From contig NZ_BAWH01000013.1 in NCBI RefSeq assembly GCF_000586435.1, positions 1 to 64,000 of the forward strand: a stretch of DNA of 64,000 nucleotides, read 5' to 3'. The notes under the pieces were generated by a model, which saw only the letters and a list, made by a program, of their open reading frames with translations, ran no database searches and was not told the origin of the DNA. How positions within the stretch are numbered: the first letter of the stretch is position 1; every line of letters starts with the position of its first letter. The DNA is from Psychrobacter sp. JCM 18901. GTDB taxonomy: Bacteria; Pseudomonadota; Gammaproteobacteria; Pseudomonadales; Moraxellaceae. The translations under genes and the position numbers were made by a program. Of the stretch, positions 46,249 through 57,667 are shown piece by piece.

Positions 46249-49200
46249 ATGAAAAACCAGCCCAATGACATCGTGACATTTCAGTGGTTGCTACCATTAT
46301 TCAATCAGCAGTTAACACAGATATCTGACGGTTGGCAATTAGGTGAATCTAGCATCGACCATGAACAGCTGATATCAAGTTATCATCAGGTTAGTAGTGC
46401 ACTCATCATACTTAAGCATCCCTTATTAGCAAATGTTGCTAGCAAGTTGAGTCAACTCGCAGGATTACAAAGTTGTGACGATTTTTCTATTAAAGAGCGC
46501 CGTATAGGTCAGTTCTCTCATCGATTATTACAACGAGAGATTAATCAGTATGCGCGTACAGGAATCTATCATAGAGGTCTAATAAGTAGAGCAATTGATG
46601 AGCTGACCCAAGCTTTGTCTCAACGAGATATAGAAACTGACATTCTTGTAAACATTAGTGATATTCAGCATGAATACACGAATGATCATGCGAATAACGA
46701 AAATATTATCAGTAGTATTGAAGTGGCCGTGCCTACACAACAAGCTACCGCTAGCTTGACAAGTGAACAGTGTCAGCAGTTGCTACTCGTATGGCGTCAG
46801 CAAGTACAAGCATTACTGATCACCAATACAAATCAGTCGTCAGCACTCAGTACCTTAGAAAAAGCTAGCCAGTATCTCAGGCAGACAACACAAGATAGTG
46901 GTTTACAAAGACTATGGTGTTTAACCGAATTACTGCTAAGCGATCTGGCCCAAAACGAGAAACCACTTCCTGAGCGTTATGCGCCATTATTAGGTCAGCT
47001 TGATCAAGTTATAGAATCTTGTGCCCAATCAAATGAAGTACCTTCAACTATAGTTGTAAGATTGACCACCGCAATCTATGTCGAATTGAGTTATCTAGCG
47101 CACAGTAGCAAACGTACTCAGTCTATTTTGGATAAAGTATCTCAAAGTAGCACGACAGCGTCTCGTTTTTTACCGCAATTATTAACTCAGCTCGATGCGC
47201 TTATTTTCAAACTGGATGATCCAGATAGCTTGGTAGCTCCTTTACAACATATCAGAGAGCAGCTCAAAAACCGAGGCTGGACTTACTACGTGTCTCAGGT
47301 GGAATCCATCCTTGCAGATTTGAAACAGTCTCTTGTATCAGAAACGAGTTTTGCGCAAGAGCAGTGGCAAATTGAACGCAAGCTGCAAGAGCTATACAAC
47401 GCTATTTATAGTACTGAGCAAACCATTTCTCTTAAGATTGGTGATGCGACCTCTTTCGCTACTATGCCTGAAGTGATAAATAGTAACGAGACAGAATTAA
47501 CAAGTAAACATGACTCTATTCCTACCGATGATGGCCTACGTGAGCTTCGAATTGCAGTAGAAAAGATAAAGCAAAATTTCAACGATTATATACAACATCA
47601 AGATATAGGATTATTACCAGCGTCTACTGAGTTTACCAGTATTGGTCAAGCTTTTGACGATATGGAATTGCCAGAAATTCGTCATACTATGGATGATATC
47701 GGTAGTCTATTTACACAGTTAACTACTCGTAATGTCACTACCCCGAGCTGGAGTTTGGTGCAGGCGTTGGCTGAGAGCTTAACGTCTATTGAGCTATTAC
47801 TTGATTATCTTGCGCAGCAGGTTTTTGATCAGCAGTTGCTCACTTTAGCAAATGAACATACGGCCAGAGCAACACAGCTTCTTGATACTGATATCAATTC
47901 ACCAGAAACGCTTAACGAGACTGTATTCGCTCAAGAGTCAACTGCGACGAATGTTGTACGTTATGATGATAGTGGTGAAATTAGCCCTGTTATCAATACA
48001 GACGATGCAAATGTAGTTGAACAAGATAATGTGAGTCTGTCCAACAGTACTGAAAGTGCTGCACTAAAGCAAGCTCGTGAACACGTGAAGCCTGATAACT
48101 TTGAAACAGATGAAGATGTCCACGATATCTTTATTGAAGAAGTGACTGAAATTATTACTGATCTTGAAGATTTTCTTCCTATCTGGGCGCAAGACTCACA
48201 AGACCTAACACCATTGACTGAAGTGCGTAGAGGTTTTCACACTCTAAAAGGCTCAGGTCGTATGGTTGGTGCCTTTAGTATCAGCGAGATAGCATGGTCA
48301 ATCGAAAACCTACTCAATCGTTTATTAGATAAAACATTGCCAGTAACAGATGATGTGGTAAATCTAGTGGTTGATACCACAAAAATTCTACCAGCATTGG
48401 TAGCAGATTTTTCAGCCCAGCGACCACCAAGCTTTGACCCTGCGATTACTATTTTACAAAGTAGTAATCTTATGAGCCAGCAGCCGGTCAACACTGGTCT
48501 GACGCTAACTGAACTTGCTCCTAAAGAGGTTATGTCAGATGAGGCAGAATTAGAAAAATCGCTACTAGAAATTGATGATGTTGATAACGATTCTAATAAC
48601 GATAGTACTGAGTTGTTACTGACTCGAATAATAAAGAAGCGAATATCAACGAATATCTCTCTACGTTGGATATTCCAGAGAGTCTTGCACCTTTTATTAA
48701 AGAGACTAATCAACTACCAGCTGATGCCGACGATGCAGATCCTGATATCAAAGAGATATTTATAGAAGAGGCCAATGAAGTATTGGTAGAAATTGTGCCA
48801 TTGTATGAAAGCTGGCAGAAATCACCGAGCGATCTAGAGGACTTGAAAGATATTCGCCGTGGTTTCCATACCTTGAAAGGTTCGGGCCGCATGGTAGGTG
48901 CTAAATATACAGCGGAATTGGCATGGTCTATAGAAAACATGCTTAACCGTGTTTTAGATAACAGTGTCGCCATCTCAGCTGATATGCGTCAGTTAATTAC
49001 AGATGTATTGGCAGCTTATCCTGATATGCTCATAGCATTTGAACAGGGTACTCAAGACTATCCGGCTGTAGTTCCAGTGTGGATTGCGTGTGCTGATGCG
49101 TATAGCAAACAGCAGGGTAATGGATTTAGCTATGCTGCGTTATTTGCACAGTCAATAGATAGTTCTATAGATAAGATTGAAAAAAACAATGCCATTGTCT

Positions 49201-52200
49201 GATACAACTGAGACTGGCAATTTTTATGATGACAATAGTAATGAAGCTATAGACTCTACCTTGCAGACTTTTCATTCGGTCAATGAAAGAATGGCCGAGG
49301 CAGCGGTTGTCCTTACCCCTCAAACTGAGGAAGAAAAAGCATTTTGTAAGATATTTATTGATGAAGCAGAAGAGCTGCTTGACTGTATCGAACAGTTTGT
49401 CAAAGACAATAGAGAACAGCATCATATAGAAATCACAGATGAAATCGTACGCGCATTTCATACTTTGCGCGGCGCTTCTGGTTCTAGTGCTTTGGCTGCT
49501 ATCAGCGAAGTCAGTGCGACCATCGAGCATAGCTTGGAGTCATTACAACAACAAGATATAGCATGAATGCTCAGCATTTAGCAGCATTAGCCAGTCAGCC
49601 ACATTAATAGAGGGTTATCTAAATAATTATAAGCAAAATATAGAGCAGCACGATGTATCAACAGAGGACGATGGTTCGCAGAGTCAGCATGATATAGCGT
49701 CATTGCAGGCCATGCTTGGTAAGCAATACGTGGCTAATGACACTACTGTCATGACCAATAAGAAACCGACGATAGAAGAGTTATTAGACAGTAATATTGA
49801 TACGTTGCTCGATGCTGAGTGGGAATTAGATGATGCGTTGAATCATGCTGAGATAGAGTATATTCAAGGTTATATAGAGCAGCAAGTTTCACAAATAGCT
49901 TCTATTATGGAAAAAGCGCAACCATTTCCAAAATTTGTCACAATTTTAGATGAGCTGGGTAATGCGTATCGTTATTTAAGTAATCATATCGATATAGCTC
50001 AAAATCAAGACATTCAAGCAGTATTACATGCAGGTCACGCTCAACTGATAGGCTTGTTCGATGCCTTAGCTGGCAGTACTTCTTTAAAGATAGATAAACA
50101 AGTCATTGATGATCTACAGAGTATCTATCAAGAAAGGGATGAAAACGAAGACGTTGGTTTTATCGTTAGAGCCGTTCCAGCAACTGAGCTACAGTTTGAA
50201 ACCATTGACACTGATATCGAGCTATTAGAGATATTTTTAGAAGAAGCACAAGAGCTTGATACTGCACTAGATGAAAGCTTCAATAAATGGCGTGCCGATA
50301 TCACCAATATCAATGCGCTGAAAGTTCTACAGCGTCATTTGCACACGATTAAAGGTGGTGCACGGATGGCCGGTATCCGTAGTATTGGTGATTTGACTCA
50401 CGAAGCAGAAAGTGTCTACGAGTCTTTTGTAGAAAACCGAAGAGCGCCAACCGCGCAGTGGCTTGAAATTATGCAAATGGTGCAAGACACGATGTCACTA
50501 CAAGTGATGCATATTGTGAGTCATAAGAAATCTTTCTTTACTCCAGAGCTGATTGAACAGTTGCGTCAGCTTGAAAAAGCAAAAACGTTACCAGAGGTAG
50601 TCGATCTAGTCATACCAGTACCAAAAAATCATTTTGAACCTACAGAGCGTAGCATTGCTGTCAATGTTGTTGACAGTGATAATGAGGCAGTGAGTACTCT
50701 AAGTCTGGATAGCATGATTAAGCAATCGTGGGCTAACGGACTCCCTGATCCTGATATATTAGCGGTATTTTTAGAAGAAGCAGAAGAGCTTACCAATCGT
50801 AATAAGTATCTGCACTTGTTCTTAAAAGACACGAATAATACCACAGCGTTACAAGCGCTCCAACGTGACTTGCATACCATAAAAGGTGGCGCACGAATGG
50901 TCACTGCCTCTGGTATTGCTGACTTGGCTCATGAAATGGAGTCAGTTTATACAGACTTTGTCAGTAATCGACGTCCAGCCACCAAAAAAAGTATTAGAGT
51001 TGCTGGTTGCAAGTCATGACTGGCTGGCTGATGCAGTATTTATTCTTCAACAACAAGTTAATCCACCAACGCCTACGTTGTTGATTGAAGCATTGGAGCA
51101 GTTTGGTAGAAACCCTGATAGCCTAAAAACGATACCTAAAGAGTCTCTACAAGCCCAGCGTGAAGCAATCTTGATTGCCAAAGAAAACCAAGATTCACAG
51201 TATCTTGCAAAAGATATCAGTGAAATGCCGTCTATGCTTAGAGATACTCATGAGGAAGATCAGAGCGCTAGTAGCAATGAGATGATTCGTATCTCAGGTG
51301 GTTTGATTGAGCACATGATTAATTTATCTGGTGAGTCAGCGATTAACCGTGCTCGTATCGATATGGGTATCAGTAGTCTAACAAACAGTATTGAAGAGAT
51401 GGGTACGACAGTACAACGCTTGGCAGATCAGCTACGTCGTATGGAGATCGAGCTAGAAGCACAGATTTTGTCTCAGATAGATGAGGAGCTCATCGATAAT
51501 GAAGACTTTGACCCTCTAGAGATGGATCAATACTCATCTTTGAATCAGCTATCTAAATCTTTAACAGAGTCAGCCTCGGATTTGGTTGATATTAACCATA
51601 CATTATTAGAAAAAAACCCGTGATAGTGAAAGCCTACTGCTACAGTTGTCTCGTACCCAGACTGAACTGCAAGATGGTTTGATGAATTCACGTATGGTAC
51701 CATTTACGCGCTTGACACCACGTCTTGAACGTATCGTACGTCAAACAGCTAACGAGCTTAATAAGTCTGTTGAACTGTCCATCATTAATGCTGATGACGA
51801 GATGGATAGAACCATCCTAGAGCGCATTACGTCACCGCTTGAGCATATGTTACGTAATGCTGTCGACCATGGTATTGAAACCACCTCAACCCGTCTGAAG
51901 TCAGGCAAAGAGCGTAGTGGCCGTATCACCCTTGAAGTGCATCGTGAAGGTAGTGAGATCGTCATCCAATTAACAGATGACGGGCGAGGCATTGATGTTG
52001 AAGCAGTACGTAGCAAAGCCATCTCTCAGGGTCTAATTGATGCAGACGATAATAGTCTATCAGACCTTGATATTATGCAATATATTTTCAACGCTGGATT
52101 GAGTACTAGTCAGCAAGTGACTCAGATTTCTGGACGCGGCGTTGGTATGGACGTTGTTATTAGTGAAATTCGTCAACTAGGTGGCTCAGTATCCGTCGTT

Positions 52201-53124
52201 TCAGAGTTGGGTAAAGGCTCAAGTTTTACGATGCGCCTACCATTGACGGTAGCCGTGTCTGACGCATTGGTTGTTCGTGCTGCAGATCGCTACTATGCGA
52301 TTCCATTGGTACAGATTGAGCGTGTGGTTCGAGTGAATCCAGAGAAGCTCTATGACTATTATCAATCAAATGATGCCACATTGAATTTTGAAGACACTGA
52401 GTATCGAGTACGTTATTTAAATGAGATTTTATCAGGCAATAAGTTGAATGAGTTGGTCGTAAATACCAATACTAGCTTACCGCTTATCATTATTAAAAAC
52501 CGTACCGGACAGAATATTGCTTTGCAAGTGGATCAGATTGCAGGTTCGCGCATAGAAGTTGTTGTCAAACCTTTAGGTCAACAGTTATCAAATATTCCAG
52601 GAGTTTCAGCTGCTACTATCATGGGTGATGGCTCGGTCATGCTCATCTTAGATCTGATTGCTCTTATGCGTAATGCGCAATTGGTCAAGAATATTACGAA
52701 AGCTGCTGATGCTAAAAGAGGACGTATAGAATCTAAATCTACCATTTTAGTCGTCGATGACTCCGTGACGGTACGTAAAGTAACCTCACGTTTCTTAGAG
52801 CGTCAAGGGTTCAATGTGGCAGTCGCTAAAGATGGTATTGATGCAATTGAGATATTGCAAGATATGACACCAGACATGATATTGCTTGATATCGAAATGC
52901 CTCGTATGGACGGCTTCGAGGTCGCCACTCAAGTCCGACATAATAGTCGTCTAAAGCAAATTCCGATTATTATGATAACGTCACGTACTGGCGAAAAGCA
53001 TCGTGAGCGTGCCTTAGAGATTGGTGTGAATGACTATATGGGTAAACCATTCCAAGAAAAAGAGCTGCTTGATAAAATGCAAAAACTACTAGGTGAAGGG
53101 GTCAGCCTGACTAATGAAGGATAA
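46249..53124 (+). CDS. chpA: ChpA (PilL) hybrid chemosensory kinase with multiple Hpt domains; six frameshifts
   Basis: A giant CheA-type kinase of about 2290 residues. After a 640-residue poorly conserved N-terminal part come five Hpt-like domains with phosphoacceptor His at about nt 48238, 48867 (both FHTLKGSGRMVG), 49459 (FHTLRGAS), 50340 (LHTIKGGARMAG) and 50874 (LHTIKGGARMVT). Then follow the dimerisation and kinase regions (LEHMLRNAVDHGIE N-box, DGRGID G1, GRGVGMDVV G2), a CheW-like domain, and a receiver with DMILLDIEMPRMDG. It phosphorylates PilG and PilH. Breaks: near 48625-48640, A7 49190-49196, near 49563 and 49600, A7 50984-50990 and A7 51610-51616. All join in one frame when corrected. 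Confidence 0.92.
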
Positions 53125-54109
53125 TGCACGTGTTTTAGCGCTGCGAAAGAAAAATAGAAACGATATTAAAGTGATGGTGGTGGCAGAAGACCACCGCCAG
53201 CGCATGGCTTTTTCAGATACGGTACGTGGTTTCGGCTTTATGCTAGTCGGCTGTGTGTCACGAGCACAGTGGCAGGAGACAGGTGAGCTTTCTAATTCAG
53301 CTATCGATATTTGGCTGATAGACAGTGATTATGATGACAGTGTGGCAATAGCGACGGTGGCATCTAAACCAGCAGCAGTACTGGTAGGCTTCAGTCAGGC
53401 TCCGTATCTAAACGAATCACAAGAATATGCAAAATGGCAGCGTAAGTTGAAGCGTAAATTTGCTCAACTGCTTGACTTGCCAATATTGGTAGATGCTCCA
53501 GCTTACAAGAGTGCTGATACTGACTGGCATTATGTCGTATTTTTGGGTGCTTCTATGGGTGGCCCTAGTGCGGTTAAAGAATTCTTAGATAATGTGCCAG
53601 CCACACTGCCAATTTGTATTTTATTGGCGCATCATTTCAATCAGGCCATGATTGGTACGTTGCCCCGCATACTTAACCGTCACAATGACTGGCGCTGTAA
53701 GATTATCGCTTCTTCACAGCGGCTACGAGCAGGAGAGTGTCTGATAGTCCCTATTGATAAGCAGGTTGTCTGCGATTCAACAGGTCGCGTGATACTATTG
53801 GATCAAGATTGGCATGGTGAATATAAGCCTGCAATTGGGCAGCTGCTCAAAAATACCAGTGATGTTCATGGTAGCGAGCTTATTAATATTATATTTTCAG
53901 GTATGGGTAATGATGGCTCTCAGTATCTAGACTTAATCCAAGACAATAACAGTCAATTATGGGCACAAGATCCGAGCTTGAGTGCATGTCCAAGTCAGCC
54001 TCAGGCTATCATTGACTCAGGGTATTGCAATTTTGTTGGTAGCCCTACCGATTTAGCAAAAAAACTAACCGATTACATTGGTGAAAAGGCAGCTAGCCAT
54101 TCACATTAA
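53114..54109 (+). CDS. chpB: CheB-type chemoreceptor methylesterase ChpB
   Basis: A 331-residue protein. An N-terminal receiver-like part (IKVMVVAEDHRQRMAFSDTV, WLIDSDYDDSV) is degenerate. The C-terminal CheB methylesterase domain has the catalytic Ser in FLGASMGGPSAVKEFL, His in LLAHHFNQAM and Asp in IFSGMGNDGSQYL. It removes methyl groups from PilJ, opposing PilK. It overlaps the chpA stop by 11 bp, implying translational coupling. The frame is intact. Confidence 0.9.
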   Translation: MKDNARVLALRKKNRNDIKVMVVAEDHRQRMAFSDTVRGFGFMLVGCVSRAQWQETGELSNSAIDIWLIDSDYDDSVAIATVASKPAAVLVGFSQAPYLNESQEYAKWQRKLKRKFAQLLDLPILVDAPAYKSADTDWHYVVFLGASMGGPSAVKEFLDNVPATLPICILLAHHFNQAMIGTLPRILNRHNDWRCKIIASSQRLRAGECLIVPIDKQVVCDSTGRVILLDQDWHGEYKPAIGQLLKNTSDVHGSELINIIFSGMGNDGSQYLDLIQDNNSQLWAQDPSLSACPSQPQAIIDSGYCNFVGSPTDLAKKLTDYIGEKAASHSH

Positions 54110-54126
54110 CTTATTGCGAGTGACGT

Positions 54127-54624
54127 ATGACACAAATTTTAAAACATTCGTTTGAGGCTGTGAGTCTGTTGACTACCAACAACGGTATGCTTGACGTCAC
54201 TATTGTTCCAGCAGTTAACCAGCCGGACTGGATTATTCCAAGTAGCCTAATTTTGAGTGTGGATGAGTTCCAGCAGCAGGTTTCTAAATACGACTGGCAA
54301 CAACAAGATTTGGCTGTATTTAATTTGCTACTGCAAGATCAAGCTCCAGACAAAATGATTGTTTTGGAAGGTAATACGACTGATCACCGTTTTGCCTTAC
54401 AGACGGCAGGTGATTTGCGTCAGCTGCAAGCACGAATTTCTGAAGTGAAAGATGTAGAGACACCTGAACAATTTAGTGGTGCTAATATCGAAGGTAGGGA
54501 AGAATATTTTGATAAAAATGACGTCTCATCCTACCTATATCAAACAGTGATGATTGATGACGAAATCTACTTAGTGCCAGACTTGGATCAAATTGCCTAT
54601 CACCTGATTGATTCGGATAGCTAG
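54127..54624 (+). CDS. ChpC-like protein (CheW-related), end of the pil-chp operon
   Basis: A 165-residue acidic protein with no signal or membrane segment. Its position directly after chpB matches chpC of Pseudomonas, which encodes a second CheW-like adaptor; the local pattern DWIIPSSLILSVDEF and a final YLVPDLDQIAYHL are weakly CheW-like. The sequence alone would not identify it, so the name rests mostly on order. Intact frame; weak ribosome site. Confidence 0.6.
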   Translation: MTQILKHSFEAVSLLTTNNGMLDVTIVPAVNQPDWIIPSSLILSVDEFQQQVSKYDWQQQDLAVFNLLLQDQAPDKMIVLEGNTTDHRFALQTAGDLRQLQARISEVKDVETPEQFSGANIEGREEYFDKNDVSSYLYQTVMIDDEIYLVPDLDQIAYHLIDSDS

Positions 54625-54762
54625 ATTCTTATCGCTATTTAAGGTATTCTCCGTTCTATAAATAGTAAGCCAGTAATGTTAATGACTTCATCTGTTGAAG
54701 AGCATTAGCTGGCTTATAAAACTGATTAGAGATAATTCCTGATAAAGGTAGTAGAGTCACTC

Positions 54763-55291
54763 ATGAATAATGCCAACTCGAATGTATCAAAGTGGTCGGT
54801 TAGTAGCCGTATTTTTCATTGGATTAGTGCAGCCTTACTGTTAGCCACATGGATAATGATACTGCTATATGAGAATTTAGATAGCAATATGTTTATTGGA
54901 TACCATAAAGCGTTCGGCGTGAGCTTATTATTCTGGATGATTGCTCGAGTCATCAACCGCGTTTTTACTAAGGCGCCACCACCGTTAGCTATGCCAAAAT
55001 GGCAAATGCTCGTATCTCAGCTTTCACATTTTGCTCTCTATGCCATACTGATTGCTATGCCAATGGTTGGCTTATTGATGGCAGTATATGGCGGTCGACC
55101 AGTCGATATTTTTGGTATTTTTCAGATACCTGTATTCGTGACCCCAGATAGAAGTTTGGCTCGTTTTTACAATAACTTGCATACTGAGATTATCTGGCCA
55201 ATGATTATTGGTTTTACGGTTTTGCATATAGCAGCCGCGTTATACCATCAGTTTGTCAAAAAAAGACAATCTTATTGCCCGTATGAAATAA
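54763..55291 (+). CDS. Cytochrome b561 (CybB-like), one frameshift
   Basis: A four-helix diheme membrane cytochrome. Heme-ligand histidines are in IFHWISAALLLATWI, IGYHKAFGVSL, LSHFALYAIL and LHTEIIWPMIIGFTVLHIAA. The family oxidises ubiquinol or transfers electrons across the inner membrane, and superoxide:quinone activity is known for E. coli CybB. A7 at 55258-55264 breaks the frame near the end; six A give FVKKDNLIARMK and a stop at 55289-55291, the usual C terminus. Confidence 0.88.
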
Positions 55292-55310
55292 TCTATAATC
55301 GATCAACATC

Positions 55311-55346
55311 AAAAAGCCCCAAGTATCACACTTGGGGCTTTTTTAT
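55311..55346. terminator. Bidirectional terminator
   Basis: AAAAAGCCCCAAGT, a 6-nt loop, ACTTGGGGCTTTTTT-type stem between cytochrome b561 and minE. Confidence 0.85.
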
Positions 55347-55375
55347 TCGTCAATAAAACACGGACTGTTAGAATG

Positions 55376-55666
55376 CTATTTCTTATGCTCAGGTAAATTA
55401 ATATTCATTTCTAACACATCTAAGCTGTCTTCAGAACGATGATTAATATTGACATCATCAATCTGCACGCCGTTAACGTATTTGTTCACAACTTCTAAGA
55501 TTTCACGTTTCATTTTCTCGATACGATCAACCGTTAAGCGATTGTTCAATCTGTTTTCGCTAGCAACGATAACTTTTAAACGCTCAGTTGCTAAATTTGC
55601 GCTACCTGCGTTATTGTTGTCGTCAGTACCAAATAGGCTACTCCAAAATCCTTTTTTCTTAGTCAT
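55376..55666 (-). CDS. minE: Cell division topological specificity factor MinE
   Basis: A 96-residue protein beginning [13 protein letters not shown], the amphipathic membrane-targeting helix, then [20 protein letters not shown] (MinD-binding strand/helix) and [20 protein letters not shown] (dimer domain). It drives MinD ATPase and pole-to-pole oscillation. GGAGG overlaps the end of minD, and the two ATGs at 55669 and 55666 touch the minD stop, so translation is coupled; I prefer the second. Confidence 0.93.
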   Translation of the reverse strand: MTKKKGFWSSLFGTDDNNNAGSANLATERLKVIVASENRLNNRLTVDRIEKMKREILEVVNKYVNGVQIDDVNINHRSEDSLDVLEMNINLPEHKK

Positions 55667-55668
55667 CA

Positions 55669-56482
55669 TTATCCTCCAAACCAGCGCTGTAATAGACTCT
55701 TTTTCTTCACGTCAATATGACGTAGTGGACGCTCTTCACCCAAGAAACGGGCGACAATGTCTTCATAACATTGACCAGCAACAGAGTCGGTATAATGAAT
55801 AACTGGTTCGCCATGGTTGGACGCTTCAAGCACTGAATGGCTCTCAGGAACAACACCAAGTAGTGGAACTTTTAGGATATCATTTGAGATAGTATCAATA
55901 TCCATCATCTCATTGGCAGCCGCACGTTCAGGATTATAACGAGTGATAATCAAATGCTCGCGAACAGTCCCTTGGTTCTCTTCTACTTTTTTTCGTCTGA
56001 CTCTGCAGAATACCGATGATTCTATCTGAGTCACGTACTGAAGAGATCTCAGGGTTAGTGACGATAATAGCTTCATCTGCATGGTACATCGCTAGCTGTG
56101 CACCGCGCTCAATACCAGCAGGTGAGTCACAAATGATGTAGTCAAACTGTTTAGAGAGTTCAGCCATTACCTCTGATACCCCTTCGTCTGTCAATGCGTC
56201 TTTATCACGCGTCTGACTAGCTGGCAGGATATATAGGTTTTCAAGCTGTTTGTCTTTGACAAGTGCTTGCGACAAGCGCGCGTTTCCAGTGATGACATCT
56301 ACGAAGTCATAAACAATTCTGTTTTCGCAACCCATGATTAAGTCTAGATTACGTAGACCTACATCAAAGTCGATAACAACTGTTTTATAGCCACGTAATG
56401 CCAAACCAGCGGCAAAAGAAGCACTTGTCGTGGTTTTACCCACACCGCCTTTACCTGAAGTGATTACAACTATCTTCGCCAC
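55669..56482 (-). CDS. minD: Septum-site ATPase MinD, one frameshift
   Basis: A 270-residue deviant Walker ATPase. [20 protein letters not shown] carries the deviant Walker A, then [33 protein letters not shown] and the membrane-targeting C terminus SLLQRWFGG. It recruits MinC and is released by MinE. The frame breaks at T7 55987-55993; six bases give [19 protein letters not shown] core cell-division gene makes a true knock-out unlikely. minE overlaps the stop; minC is 289 bp upstream. Confidence 0.93.
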
Positions 56483-56771
56483 AATGGCACACTCCTATGA
56501 ATCAATGGGATATCTTTTATATAAATAGCAAAATTACATGTTATTTACCTAACATATATACACTATCTTCGAAGCTAGCCTAGCATAAATAAACAAAAAT
56601 TTATAGCAGCTCGATACTAAAGCAGAAAAACAACCTATTTATCGCTCAATTAGCCTCTTTGCGTGGTATTGGTAGGGTCATAGTCATGCTTTTTGGCTTG
56701 TTGAATAGAGCAGCTTAACTACCTTAGTTTTCTATAAAGTCACTTCACCGTGTATTATTTTTAATGGCGTC

Positions 56772-57596
56772 TTAAGCTTCATCCATCACGGTAAACACTA
56801 AGCCTTCGCCTTCTACAAATTTTACTTGCACCGACTTGTCGATAACATGCTCAGGTAAGTTGTCTCGTAAGCAATAGGTTCCTGCTACTGACACCAGTGA
56901 AGGATTAAAGACTTGGCAGAATATACGGGCATCTTTATCCCCTGTTGCGCCTGCCACCAAACGCCCTTGTGCACGGCCATATACATGCAAGCTATTGTCA
57001 GTAATCGCTTCAGCCCCGCTATTAATACTACTGGTCAAAATCAAGTCGCCGCCAACGTGATTGAGGCTTTGTCCTGAACGCAGCATTTGATCATAGATTA
57101 AGCTAGTAATATGCTGGGTACTTACCAATGTCTCGGTTGGCATATTAGATAGTGTCGTTTCAGTAGCAGGTTCGCTCGTGGTAGAAGTATCATCGACGCT
57201 ATTAGCATTAACTACTTCGGCGTTGTTGTTCTCTACTGCCTTTTGAGTAGGGATGGGGGCTTTTTTACTTGGTAATATACGTTCAATACGCTTACCATCT
57301 GCTGGAAATATCGCTAAGCGCTGCTCACGTGCTTGCGCATCCAGCACTCCCGTCACCACGCCAATAGGCTGCAATCCCCATGCCCATAACAGCTCTACCA
57401 ATGCTGATAAATCCTGCTCAACGTCACTATCAATAAGGATAGGAATATTGCTCGATTTATTACTGAGCGTTTCAGTTAGCTGAGCTTCTATAGCTGCTAA
57501 ATCGCTTGTACTAAACTGTACGCGTGAAAACGTCAGCATCTTGCCGTAGAAAGCTAGCGCTGGTGCAGTCTGGTTATCGTTAGCTGAAACTGTCAT
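56772..57596 (-). CDS. minC: Septum-site inhibitor MinC
   Basis: A 274-residue FtsZ inhibitor. The N domain (1-100) includes GKMLTFSRVQFSTSDLAAIE and LLWAWGLQPIGVV. A variable linker of about 60 residues, rich in Thr, Ser and Asn, is longer than in E. coli MinC (231). The C-terminal beta-helix shows the family pattern SGQSLNHVGGDLILTSSINS, then GAEAITDNSLHVYGRAQGRL and DARIFCQVFNPSLVSVAGTY. ATG 57596 has AAGGG upstream; the TTG two codons earlier is less likely. Confidence 0.93.
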   Translation of the reverse strand: MTVSANDNQTAPALAFYGKMLTFSRVQFSTSDLAAIEAQLTETLSNKSSNIPILIDSDVEQDLSALVELLWAWGLQPIGVVTGVLDAQAREQRLAIFPADGKRIERILPSKKAPIPTQKAVENNNAEVVNANSVDDTSTTSEPATETTLSNMPTETLVSTQHITSLIYDQMLRSGQSLNHVGGDLILTSSINSGAEAITDNSLHVYGRAQGRLVAGATGDKDARIFCQVFNPSLVSVAGTYCLRDNLPEHVIDKSVQVKFVEGEGLVFTVMDEA

Positions 57597-57667
57597 ATAC
57601 AAACCCTTAAAAATAATTCTGTCACGGTATTATGTCTCTTATTACATCATGCTATTAGATAGCTAAA

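Noticed and set aside
46249..53124. Programmed ribosomal frameshifting in chpA
   Set aside because: Six breaks of mixed type in one gene, and the same kind of breaks in unrelated genes, fit sequence error far better than programmed shifts.
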